Source: Clostridia bacterium
Lineage (GTDB): Bacteria > Bacillota > Clostridia > Christensenellales > Borkfalkiaceae
Assembly (NCBI GenBank): GCA_017503885.1
Contig: JAFVSF010000099.1
Coordinates: forward strand, 1-5,766
DNA length: 5,766 bases
Direction: 5' to 3'
This document shows, piece after piece, positions 1 to 5,763 of the stretch; the stretch's first letter is position 1, and each line of letters opens with the position of its first letter. The notes under the pieces are model-generated. The model had not been told where the DNA came from and searched no databases. It was given only the letters and a program-made list of their open reading frames with translations. Position numbers and translations under genes: made by a program.

Positions 1-2
1 AT

Positions 3-31
3 ATAATACTATAAAATGTGGTCTTTGTCAA
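3..31 (-). promoter_or_regulatory. Leftward promoter for a gene beyond the left edge
   Basis: On the minus strand a perfect -35 box TTGACA (31 to 26) is followed after 17 bases by TATTAT (8 to 3), which matches the -10 consensus at 5 of 6 positions. It lies just beyond the terminator of the feo genes in the same direction. It therefore probably starts a separate transcript whose gene lies off the left edge. No operator like those at feoA or feoB is seen here. Confidence 0.6.
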
Positions 32-65
32 TACAGATTGAAAAATTTTATGCCATTTCATTTAA

Positions 66-92
66 AAAGCACGCCTTAACTTGGCGTGCTTT
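66..92 (-). terminator. Rho-independent terminator of the feoB transcript
   Basis: A perfect 10-bp stem (66-75 pairing with 83-92; arm AAAGCACGCC) encloses a 7-base loop. On the minus strand the stem runs into a short T-tract (TTTTT). It begins four bases after the stop codon of the cysteine-rich gene, so it closes the leftward feo transcript. The plus-strand side has a poorer T-run. Confidence 0.85.
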
Positions 93-95
93 AAT

Positions 96-287
96 TTACT
101 TTTCAATTTCTTCTTGCTTATAGTTATGACACGCAAAACGCCCTGCACAAGATGAGCAGTTACACCCACACGTGCTTTTGCCCTTTTTCTTCGCTTTTTT
201 ACGAAACACAACTATTAGGGCAATAATAGTTATAACTACAAGCAAAACGGCTATAGAGCCAATATTTTGTTTGATCCAATCAAACAT
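96..287 (-). CDS. FeoB-associated Cys-rich membrane protein
   Basis: A 63-residue protein. A short amphipathic N-terminus (MFDWIKQNIGS) leads into one hydrophobic membrane helix (about residues 12-28), then a strongly basic stretch (RKKAKKKGK), then a cysteine cluster with the pattern CGCNCSSC-x5-CH (Cys 40, 42, 44, 47, 53 and His 54), then an acidic tail. This layout is that of the small FeoB-associated Cys-rich membrane protein family, encoded directly after feoB in many Bacillota. The likely role is to assist FeoB, perhaps by handling Fe(II) at the cytoplasmic face. The biochemical function of the family is not settled, and the Cys-to-metal idea is inference. It lies 38 bases after feoB and before the terminator, so it is co-transcribed. 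A GTG at 296 would add three residues, but it abuts the Shine-Dalgarno, so ATG at 287 is preferred. Confidence 0.88.
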   Translation of the reverse strand: MFDWIKQNIGSIAVLLVVITIIALIVVFRKKAKKKGKSTCGCNCSSCAGRFACHNYKQEEIEK

Positions 288-296
288 TGTTATCAC

Positions 297-302
297 CCTC
301 CT
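297..302 (-). promoter_or_regulatory. Shine-Dalgarno that decides the start of the Cys-rich gene
   Basis: The minus strand reads AGGAGG at 302-297, then GTG directly at 296 and ATG at 287. The full-strength Shine-Dalgarno touches the GTG with no spacer but leaves 9 bases before the ATG. The ATG is therefore the credible initiation codon. Confidence 0.75.
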
Positions 303-325
303 ATAAAAACTTTGCTATAAGTCGA

Positions 326-2464
326 TTATTTGCTCTTTTTTACTTTATCGGCTATTTTTTTGAAGTTTGGCCTAATAATCATATAAAGTAAAAATACCAC
401 AAGTGCAACTGCCACGTTAAATCCTAGAAGGTTTAATCTTCCACTAAACGCAATGCTAAATTGATACACAATAAACGCAATAACGTATGCGAAAACCGTT
501 TGATAACCTATTGCAAAAGCAGTCCATTTCCAGTTGTTCATTTCCCTTTTTATCGCACCCATCGCTGCAAAGCAAGGAGCACACAAAAGATTGAATATAA
601 GGAAAGACATTGCAGATTGCTTTGTAAATAGTGCTAGACCTAACGTAACGTCTATCGTTGCCACTATATTTTCTTTTGCTATAAGTCCTGTTATTGTAGC
701 AACAGCAGATTGCCAATTTGCAAAACCCAAAGGTGCAAATATCCAACTTACAAAACTTCCTATGAACGCCAATATACTCTTGTCGATTTCGTTCTCTGCA
801 AGCATTCTAAAGCCTGTTTCAGTAAAGCCAAAATAAGTCAAAAACCAAATTATTACGGTAGAAAGAAGAATTATAGTTCCTGCCTTTTTAATAAACGACC
901 AACCTCTTTCCCACATTGAATATAAAAGATTTTTAATAGTTGGCATGTGATATGCAGGGAGTTCCATTACAAACGGAGCAACGTCGCCTGAGAAAAGTTT
1001 TGTCTTTTTAAGCATAATTCCAGAGACAACTATTGCAAACATTCCTATAAAATAGGCTAAAGGTGCAACCCACCACGCACCACCAAAAATTGCTCCTGCA
1101 ATAAGTGCGATAAACGGAAGTTTTGCTCCACAAGGGATAAACGTCGTTGTAATAATCGTCATTTTTCTATCTCTATCGTTTTCAATAGTTCTAGATGACA
1201 TAATACCTGGAACACCACAACCCGTACCGATAAGCATAGGTATAAACGATTTGCCAGAAAGCCCAAATTTTCTAAAGATTTTATCTAGCACGAAGGCTAT
1301 TCTTGCCATATAACCACACGCCTCTAAAAAAGCCAAGATTAAAAACAATACTAAAATTTGAGGAACAAAGCCGAGAACTGCACCAACGCCTGCCACAATG
1401 CCGTCTACGATAAGACTCTGTAACCATGTCCAACAGCCTATTGCCTCAAGCCCACTACTAATAAGCACTGGAATCCCCGGAACTGTCAAGCCGAAAAAGT
1501 TAAAACCTTCGCCAAACAAACCGTCGTTTGTAAAATCGGTTACCCACGTCCCTACAGTCGTTACCGAAATGAAGTATACGAGGAACATAACCACGGCAAA
1601 TATAGGAAGAGCAAGCCAACGATTTGTTACGATTTTATCAATTTTATCCGACGTAGTAAGTCTGCCCACGTGTTTTTTGTGGTACACGCCCTTTAAAATC
1701 TCGCCGATGTATTCGTATCTTTCGTTTGTTATAATACTTTCTGCATCGTCGTCGAGTTCGCTTTCGCACGCTTTTATATCCGTTTCGATATGAGCAAGTT
1801 TTCCTTTTTCTATTTTTAACTGCTCTAAAACCTTTGAGTCCCTTTCAAAAATTTTAATAGCGTACCAACGCTGTCTATCTTCAGGAAGATGATGTACGGA
1901 ACTCTCTTCTATATGGGCGATTGCGTGTTCAACAGCACCCGAGAATATATGACGCACCGTTTTCTTTTGTGCCTTTGCACACTCTATAGCCTTGTCTATT
2001 GCAAGAAAAATTCCATCTTCTTTTAAAGCAGAAATTTCAACTATAGGGCAACCTAATTTTTTAGAAAGTCCGTCTATAGCAATGTTATCGCCATATTTTT
2101 TAACCATATCCATCATATTAATGGCAATTACCACCGGTATTCCAATTTCTACAAGTTGGGTGGTTAGGTATAGGTTTCTTTCTAAATTAGTTCCGTCTAC
2201 AATGTTTAAAATCGCATCGGGACGTTCATCTATAAGATAATTTCGTGCAACAACCTCTTCTAACGTGTATGGTGAAAGCGAATATATACCTGGCAAATCG
2301 GTAACGATTACGTTATCTCTTCCCTTTACTTTTCCCTCTTTCTTTTCAACCGTTACACCCGGCCAGTTACCAACGAATTGATTTGAGCCTGTTAAGGCGT
2401 TGAAAAGTGTTGTTTTTCCGCTGTTTGGATTGCCTGCCAAAGCAATTTTTATATATTTTTCCAT
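326..2464 (-). CDS. feoB: Ferrous iron transport protein B (FeoB)
   Basis: The 712-residue GTP-dependent Fe(II) transporter of the inner membrane. The N-terminal G domain is complete: G1 GNPNSGKT (11-18), G2 around Thr38 (PGVTVE), G3 DLPG (56-59), G4 NMMD (116-119) and G5 SAL (145-147). A helical GDI-like linker (about 165-265) follows, rich in charged residues. The membrane domain begins near residue 284. It carries the family's conserved gate segments: GTGCGVPG (413-420, Cys416), PCGAKLP (444-450, Cys445), GLIAKENI (593-600) and LCAPC (627-631). It ends in a short basic tail. E. coli FeoB is somewhat longer (773 residues), and nothing essential appears to be missing here. The ATG is preceded by AGGAG with 4 bases between. 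An operator palindrome lies 26 bases upstream of the start, so expression should fall when iron is plentiful. The gene is followed at 38 bases by its Cys-rich partner. Confidence 0.98.
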   Translation of the reverse strand: MEKYIKIALAGNPNSGKTTLFNALTGSNQFVGNWPGVTVEKKEGKVKGRDNVIVTDLPGIYSLSPYTLEEVVARNYLIDERPDAILNIVDGTNLERNLYLTTQLVEIGIPVVIAINMMDMVKKYGDNIAIDGLSKKLGCPIVEISALKEDGIFLAIDKAIECAKAQKKTVRHIFSGAVEHAIAHIEESSVHHLPEDRQRWYAIKIFERDSKVLEQLKIEKGKLAHIETDIKACESELDDDAESIITNERYEYIGEILKGVYHKKHVGRLTTSDKIDKIVTNRWLALPIFAVVMFLVYFISVTTVGTWVTDFTNDGLFGEGFNFFGLTVPGIPVLISSGLEAIGCWTWLQSLIVDGIVAGVGAVLGFVPQILVLFLILAFLEACGYMARIAFVLDKIFRKFGLSGKSFIPMLIGTGCGVPGIMSSRTIENDRDRKMTIITTTFIPCGAKLPFIALIAGAIFGGAWWVAPLAYFIGMFAIVVSGIMLKKTKLFSGDVAPFVMELPAYHMPTIKNLLYSMWERGWSFIKKAGTIILLSTVIIWFLTYFGFTETGFRMLAENEIDKSILAFIGSFVSWIFAPLGFANWQSAVATITGLIAKENIVATIDVTLGLALFTKQSAMSFLIFNLLCAPCFAAMGAIKREMNNWKWTAFAIGYQTVFAYVIAFIVYQFSIAFSGRLNLLGFNVAVALVVFLLYMIIRPNFKKIADKVKKSK

Positions 2465-2489
2465 AAAACTCCTAAATGTATATAATTAA

Positions 2490-2505
2490 GTTAACTTACG
2501 CTAAC
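2490..2505. promoter_or_regulatory. Operator upstream of feoB (third copy)
   Basis: The plus strand reads GTTAAC-TTAC-GCTAAC. This is the same 6-4-6 palindrome as the two feoA operators, with one mismatch in the left arm. An A/T pair extends each arm to 7 positions. It lies 26 bases before the feoB start codon. A possible leftward -10 box TATAGT (2509 to 2504) overlaps its upstream edge, but no good -35 box is seen, so the feoB promoter is uncertain. The position fits repression of feoB independently of feoA. Confidence 0.75.
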
Positions 2506-2530
2506 TATACAACTAAATAATTTGATAGAA

Positions 2531-2738
2531 ATTAGAGTGTTTAAAGGTTTTTATGCGTTGCAACGTGACGTTACATCTGTGTTTTCCCTCTCTCATACAA
2601 AGTGAGGTTTAAAGGATTAGATACAAGCAAAAGAAGGCTCGCTTTGTAACACAAGACACAATAGACCTCTTTGGTCATTGGGGTTTGGGGGACAAAGCAG
2701 TAACGCACTTTTGCGAAGTATATAAGCCTTTAAACTTC
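2531..2738. repeat. Probable inserted non-coding repeat between feoA and feoB
   Basis: feoA and feoB usually sit close together, but here they are 265 bases apart. The gap has visibly more G+C runs (for example GGGGTTTGGGGGAC near 2680) than its AT-rich flanks, and several repeats. The word GTTTAAAGG occurs at 2539-2547 and 2607-2615, and inverted at 2727-2735. The longest pair is 2604-2618 against 2724-2738, 13 of 15 matching, and it overlaps the feoA stop codon. There are also 10-11 bp palindromes at 2556-2565 and 2562-2572. No gene with a ribosome binding site is present. The minus frame is open for 52 codons directly after the feoA TAA; its only ATG near the middle (2678) would give 35 residues ending at 2571, with no Shine-Dalgarno. 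The best reading is a dispersed intergenic repeat or MITE-like remnant. The boundaries are approximate, and its repeat nature cannot be shown from one copy. Confidence 0.4.
2597..2647. repeat. Inverted repeat forming a hairpin in the feoA-feoB gap
   Basis: ACAAAGTGAG (2597-2606) pairs with CTCGCTTTGT (2638-2647) across a 31-base loop. All ten positions pair in a plus-strand RNA if one G-U wobble is allowed, and a further T-A pair extends it. In a minus-strand RNA the same position is a C-A mismatch. The right arm can instead pair with ACAAAGC at 2692-2698 (7 bp), so two mutually exclusive stems are possible. There is no following T-run in the feo direction, so it is not a terminator. Confidence 0.5.
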
Positions 2739-2954
2739 TATTTCGACCATTTCGGCATCAGCCTTTCTTAAAGAAAGTTCGTAGCCCCTTAAATTTAACT
2801 CCATTGGATCGCCAAGTGGTGCAACCTTTCTAACGGTAATCAAAACACCTTTAGTAATACCCATATCCATAATTCTGCGTTTTAACGCACCTTCTCCATG
2901 AATTTTTACTACCTTTCCACTTTGACCTACTTTTAAATCTTTTAAGGTTTTCAT
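2730..2954 (-). CDS. feoA: Ferrous iron transport protein A (FeoA)
   Basis: A 74-residue cytoplasmic SH3-like protein that works with FeoB in Fe(II) uptake, probably by contacting it or tuning its GTPase. The family's landmarks are present: MKTLKDLKVGQSGKVVKI at the N-terminus, LKRRIMDMGITKG in the centre, VAPLGDPMELNLRGYELSLR, and the closing strand EMVEIEV. The length is normal for FeoA. An upstream GTG at 2975 would add seven residues (MANSGDF), but it falls inside an operator and the Shine-Dalgarno lies downstream of it. The ATG at 2954, with GGGAG five bases upstream, is therefore the start. It is the first gene of the feo locus, with its own strong promoter and two operators. The stop codon lies inside one arm of an inverted repeat of the adjoining intergenic block. 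Confidence 0.95.
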   Translation of the reverse strand: MKTLKDLKVGQSGKVVKIHGEGALKRRIMDMGITKGVLITVRKVAPLGDPMELNLRGYELSLRKADAEMVEIEV

Positions 2955-2959
2955 AAAAT

Positions 2960-2964
2960 CTCCC
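2960..2964 (-). promoter_or_regulatory. Shine-Dalgarno of feoA
   Basis: GGGAG on the minus strand lies five bases before the ATG at 2954 and directly after the proximal operator. It is downstream of the alternative GTG at 2975 and so rules that start out. Confidence 0.8.
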
Positions 2965-2966
2965 GA

Positions 2967-2982
2967 GTTAGCCACTGCTAAC
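2967..2982. promoter_or_regulatory. Proximal feoA operator
   Basis: A perfect palindrome GTTAGC-CACT-GCTAAC, extended by one A/T pair to 7-bp arms. It ends two bases before the feoA Shine-Dalgarno. Its centre is 35 bp from that of the distal operator. Bound repressor here would act as a downstream roadblock or pair with the distal site. In the mRNA the arms could also form a small hairpin next to the ribosome binding site, but the repeated use of this word at three sites favours a DNA operator. Confidence 0.85.
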
Positions 2983-3001
2983 TTATATGTTAAAAAAACG
3001 G

Positions 3002-3017
3002 GTTAGCGTTTGCTAAC
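3002..3017. promoter_or_regulatory. Distal feoA operator, at the transcription start
   Basis: A perfect palindrome GTTAGC-GTTT-GCTAAC with arms identical to the proximal site. It begins 8 bases downstream of the feoA -10 box, so it covers roughly +1 to +16 of the predicted transcript, a classic repression position. The GTTAG/CTAAC half-sites resemble those inside the corynebacterial DtxR box but are spaced further apart. The divergent DtxR-family gene is the likely source of the binding protein. Confidence 0.87.
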
Positions 3018-3024
3018 TGAAAAA

Positions 3025-3054
3025 ATTATACATCATTTAAATTGTTTTTGTCAA
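3025..3054 (-). promoter_or_regulatory. feoA promoter
   Basis: Both boxes are perfect consensus on the minus strand: TTGACA (3054 to 3049), an 18-base spacer, and TATAAT (3030 to 3025). Transcription should start near 3018, giving a leader of about 64 bases that contains both operators. Such a strong promoter with an operator at +1 fits a gene set that is tightly repressed and then strongly induced. Confidence 0.85.
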
Positions 3055-3093
3055 CTAGAATTTATCGCTTTTTTAAAAAATTTTTACTCTTTG

Positions 3094-3122
3094 TTGCTAT
3101 TTTATTTATATTATGATATAAT
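3094..3122 (+). promoter_or_regulatory. Promoter of the DtxR-family regulator
   Basis: TTGCTA (3094-3099, 4 of 6), a 17-base spacer, then a perfect TATAAT (3117-3122) preceded by TGA, which makes an extended -10. The start should be near 3129. It is divergent from the feoA promoter, with about 40 bases between the two -35 boxes. No copy of the GTTAGC-N4-GCTAAC operator lies near it, so the regulator may be made constitutively. Confidence 0.8.
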
Positions 3123-3170
3123 ATTTTTAATACAGTAACGTTATTATATAAATACCTTTTAGGAGTTAAT

Positions 3171-3533
3171 ATGAGTTTGCACGAATCAGGTCAAATGTAC
3201 CTTGAAAGCATTTTAGTTTTGCAAAGAAAAAGTGGTGCTGTCCGTTCTATAGATATAGTTGAGCATATGGGTTATTCTAAACCCAGTGTTTCACGTGCTA
3301 TGGGCATTTTAAAAACCGATGAATATATTACCATTGACAAAAACGGATATATAACCTTGACTGAAAAAGGAAAAATAGAGGCTGAAAAAATTTACGAAAG
3401 ACACGGTATTATTTCTAAATTTTTGATAGAGCTTGGCGTTAGTGAAGAAACTGCAACTGAAGACGCTTGCAAAATAGAACACGTTATTAGCGACGAATCA
3501 ATAAACGCCATAAAAAAGCATCTCGAAAAATAA
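3171..3533 (+). CDS. Short DtxR-family iron-dependent repressor
   Basis: A 120-residue metal-dependent transcriptional regulator. Residues 1-65 form the winged helix, with a recognition helix around SKPSVSRAMGIL (36-47) matching the DtxR SGPTVSQ region, and a wing near DKNGYITLTEKGK. Residues 66-120 form the dimerisation helices. Aligned by eye to DtxR, the primary metal site is kept: Met9 (DtxR Met10), Cys100 (Cys102), Glu103 (Glu105) and His104 (His106). Of the ancillary site only His78 remains; Ser82 and Thr96 replace the Glu and His ligands. Met and Cys in the primary site point to Fe(II) rather than Mn(II), because MntR has Asp8 and Glu99 there. The C-terminal SH3-like domain of DtxR/IdeR is absent. 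AGGAG lies five bases before the ATG. Divergence from feoA and three adjacent operators suggest that it represses feo. It could respond to another divalent metal, and the symbol is left blank because family names are not settled. Confidence 0.9.
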   Translation: MSLHESGQMYLESILVLQRKSGAVRSIDIVEHMGYSKPSVSRAMGILKTDEYITIDKNGYITLTEKGKIEAEKIYERHGIISKFLIELGVSEETATEDACKIEHVISDESINAIKKHLEK

Positions 3534-3547
3534 TTTTTTAAAGCAAT

Positions 3548-3589
3548 AAATATGGGCTTGGGAAGGTTTGCCTTCCCAAGCCCATATTT
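3548..3589. terminator. Bidirectional terminator between convergent genes
   Basis: A perfect 19-bp stem (3548-3566 pairing with 3571-3589; arm begins AAATATGGGCTTGGG) closes a TTTG loop. It follows the regulator stop codon by 14 bases and has a T-rich tail on the plus side (TTTGTTTTAATTT). On the minus side it follows the protease stop codon by 14 bases and reads into a weaker T-rich tract. It can serve both convergent transcripts, with the plus direction stronger. Confidence 0.9.
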
Positions 3590-3603
3590 GTTTTAATTTA
3601 AAA

Positions 3604-5763
3604 CTATGCTGTTATGGGTAATTCGTTTTCATTGTAAAAGATTAAAGTTCCTGCCATATAAGCATCTACGTCTTCTTCCTTTAAAACTACTATACCACTA
3701 GGTAATATATAACTACCGTTTAAGGTTACCCGTCTGTTACCAATAGATCTAATTATATCGGCAAAATCTAACGCTAGGTCGAGATTTGCACCACAACCAA
3801 GACATGTTGCATAACCATCTCGTGAGTCTTGATATTCTACACAATGCACCTCATAAAAGGTTTCACCACAAAGACAAATTCTTCTATGTTGCGAATTACT
3901 AAAATACAACCACGCTCCACTATGAATATGCCCCAGTTCATCTATATGTATAGTTATTGTGTCTACAACCTCTTCTACAAATTCCGTTTGCAAATAATAA
4001 ACACCTGGTGTATCCAAGATATAGTTATTTATTAAGCCTGACGTTAAAGTTGTTTCTATATTAAACGAATCATCAAACAGCGTAACCTTAGTTGCATAAT
4101 TTGCAGATACCGATATTCTACAAGACACCCCATCATTTACTGTGAGTTTTAAAAGAGATTTCTTTTTATTATAAATATCGCTTGCTCCGTTTAATCTTTT
4201 TAATCTCGTTTTTGAACCACTTACAACTATTGTCCCATCATTATGGTTTGCTAAAACGTATTTTACTGCATTATAAGCGTTTAACTTTTTCACACTTTGG
4301 CTCGTGTTATCTGGCAATGTGATATTGATATTTTCTGCACTATTTAATATAGCCGCTTTCAACTGTACTGCTGTGAGATTTGAATTAAGCGATAAAAGTA
4401 GTGCCGCAACACCTGTCACGTATGGAGCAGCCATTGACGTGCCTCTCATATAATGATAGCCGTTTGCATGGTGAGTCATGCACTTATATATACTTGGTTG
4501 TCTACGATAAATTGTAAAAAAGTTTTCCGCAAGGAACTCTAACGATATACCCCTACTTACGGCGTCTGCTTCATAAAAACTCCTATGCTCATAATCCAAC
4601 TCACAAAATTTTGTTCCATCGTAAAAAGTTACACTCTCTTCACAAACACTTTCTGTGAAAGAGCTTAAAATGTTTTCACCTGGAGCAAAGATATCAACTG
4701 TTTCTTCGCCATAATTTGAAAAAGCGCAACGATTATTCCCACTATCAATAGCCCCTACCGATAATATATTTGAATTAGAATAAGATGCCGGATATCGTGG
4801 GTTTTCATCATTATTATTTGCTTCGTTACCTGTGGCACATATTAATAACCCTGAATAATTTCCTATCAAAGCATCATATGCCATATCATTATATTGTTGG
4901 TCATTTTTCCAACCACCACTAAAATTTAAAATTTTTATACCAACTCTTTGTGCATAACCAATTGCGGCTCCCACATTAGAAACTAATGAATTTTCCTGTC
5001 CGTCAAAAACCTTAAGCGAAACCAATTTAACATTCCAATTCACTCCTGTTATTCCCAAATTATTGTTACCAATTGCCCCTATTATACCTGCCACGTGCGT
5101 TCCATGCCCATCGTTATCTAACGGACAACCCACAACAACTTCTTGCCCACTTGTAAAATCGCGACAAAGCTCATTAATAATGTAAGAAGATAAATCTGGG
5201 TGAGTTCCGTCAATACCCGTATCCATTACACCAACAACAACATCTGTTGAGCCTTGAGTAAAATCCCAACAGCTTTTAAGCCCTATATTGTTAATAGCCC
5301 ATTGACTCGTTGCATACGTATCATTTGAAGATATGGAACTTGTAGTCATTATATAATCTGGACCCGCATATAAAACGTCTTCCCTTTCTATTAAACAGTT
5401 TATAACATGTAAAACGTTTTCTTTAGAGTTTTGATTTAACGTTAAACTTAAAACCCTTTTATAGTTTTCAATATTAACCATTTCATTATCGCCATTAGAT
5501 TGCACGGTTTCAGTAGCGAACTCAGTTAAATCTTCAACTCTTATACAACCATAAGAAATAAAATCTGAAACACTATAATCCTTATCGCTTCTACTTGCAT
5601 TTTCATTTAATACAACCATTACTTTATTATCAGCAAATTCATCATCAATGGTAGCCGTGCAGTATATTTTTTGTTCTTGGTTTGCATATGCCGACGTTGT
5701 TTCTGCTAAAACAACAGGGAACCCAACAACTAGTGCTAACAATAATAAAATTATTTTTTTCAT
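3604..5763 (-). CDS. Secreted S8 (subtilisin-family) serine protease with C-terminal Cys/His module
   Basis: A 719-residue exported protease. A signal peptide (basic start, hydrophobic 4-19) probably ends after VLA20 or AYA27. Residues about 45-138 look like an I9-type propeptide, ending in VLYAGPDYIM. The catalytic domain (about 150-475) has Asp181 in VMDTGID, His220 in DGHGTH, the oxyanion-hole Asn313 in ATGNEAN, and Ser443 in RGTSMAAP, so it should be active. Between APGENILSSF and YHYMRGTS is an insertion of about 66 residues (369-434) where subtilisins have a short loop. Residues about 510-607 are beta-rich and resemble a pre-peptidase C-terminal domain (GVYYLQTEF). The tail (608-719) holds HIHS, CLCG, a lone His and CLGCG, suggesting a zinc-ribbon-like fold, and then GSYILPSGIVVL. 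No LPXTG or membrane anchor is seen. It is convergent to the iron locus and shares no visible regulation with it. Only three bases precede the ATG, so its ribosome binding site is out of view. The substrate is unknown. Confidence 0.93.
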   Translation of the reverse strand: MKKIILLLLALVVGFPVVLAETTSAYANQEQKIYCTATIDDEFADNKVMVVLNENASRSDKDYSVSDFISYGCIRVEDLTEFATETVQSNGDNEMVNIENYKRVLSLTLNQNSKENVLHVINCLIEREDVLYAGPDYIMTTSSISSNDTYATSQWAINNIGLKSCWDFTQGSTDVVVGVMDTGIDGTHPDLSSYIINELCRDFTSGQEVVVGCPLDNDGHGTHVAGIIGAIGNNNLGITGVNWNVKLVSLKVFDGQENSLVSNVGAAIGYAQRVGIKILNFSGGWKNDQQYNDMAYDALIGNYSGLLICATGNEANNNDENPRYPASYSNSNILSVGAIDSGNNRCAFSNYGEETVDIFAPGENILSSFTESVCEESVTFYDGTKFCELDYEHRSFYEADAVSRGISLEFLAENFFTIYRRQPSIYKCMTHHANGYHYMRGTSMAAPYVTGVAALLLSLNSNLTAVQLKAAILNSAENINITLPDNTSQSVKKLNAYNAVKYVLANHNDGTIVVSGSKTRLKRLNGASDIYNKKKSLLKLTVNDGVSCRISVSANYATKVTLFDDSFNIETTLTSGLINNYILDTPGVYYLQTEFVEEVVDTITIHIDELGHIHSGAWLYFSNSQHRRICLCGETFYEVHCVEYQDSRDGYATCLGCGANLDLALDFADIIRSIGNRRVTLNGSYILPSGIVVLKEEDVDAYMAGTLIFYNENELPITA

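Noticed and set aside
2..7. Plus-strand TATAAT at the left edge
   Set aside because: No -35 box can be judged because it would be off the window. The overlapping minus-strand promoter has both boxes at 17-base spacing.
534..836. Plus-strand open frames inside feoB (also 710-919, 1398-1793, 1992-2240) and a minus-strand frame at 456-746
   Set aside because: They lie wholly within a clear, full-length feoB and show no family features. They are antisense or out-of-frame shadows.
2556..2572. CGTTGCAACG and AACGTGACGTT palindromes as separate operators
   Set aside because: They are single, short, unrelated to the other sites, and lie within the repeat-like block. They are better described as part of it.
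2465..2729. A riboswitch, tRNA or CRISPR array in the feoA-feoB gap
   Set aside because: There is no regular repeat-spacer pattern, no cloverleaf, and no recognised riboswitch core. The hairpin there has no T-run in the feo direction.
2955..2975. GTG start extending feoA by seven residues
   Set aside because: The GTG lies inside the operator and upstream of the Shine-Dalgarno. The extra residues are not part of the usual FeoA N-terminus.
3136..3143. TAACGTTA palindrome in the regulator leader as a possible autoregulatory operator
   Set aside because: It does not share the GTTAGC arms or the four-base gap of the feo operators, and an 8-bp AT-rich palindrome is common by chance.
3829..4035. 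Plus-strand open frame of 68 codons inside the protease gene
   Set aside because: It is antisense to the C-terminal part of the protease, has no recognisable domain, and its composition is that of a shadow frame.
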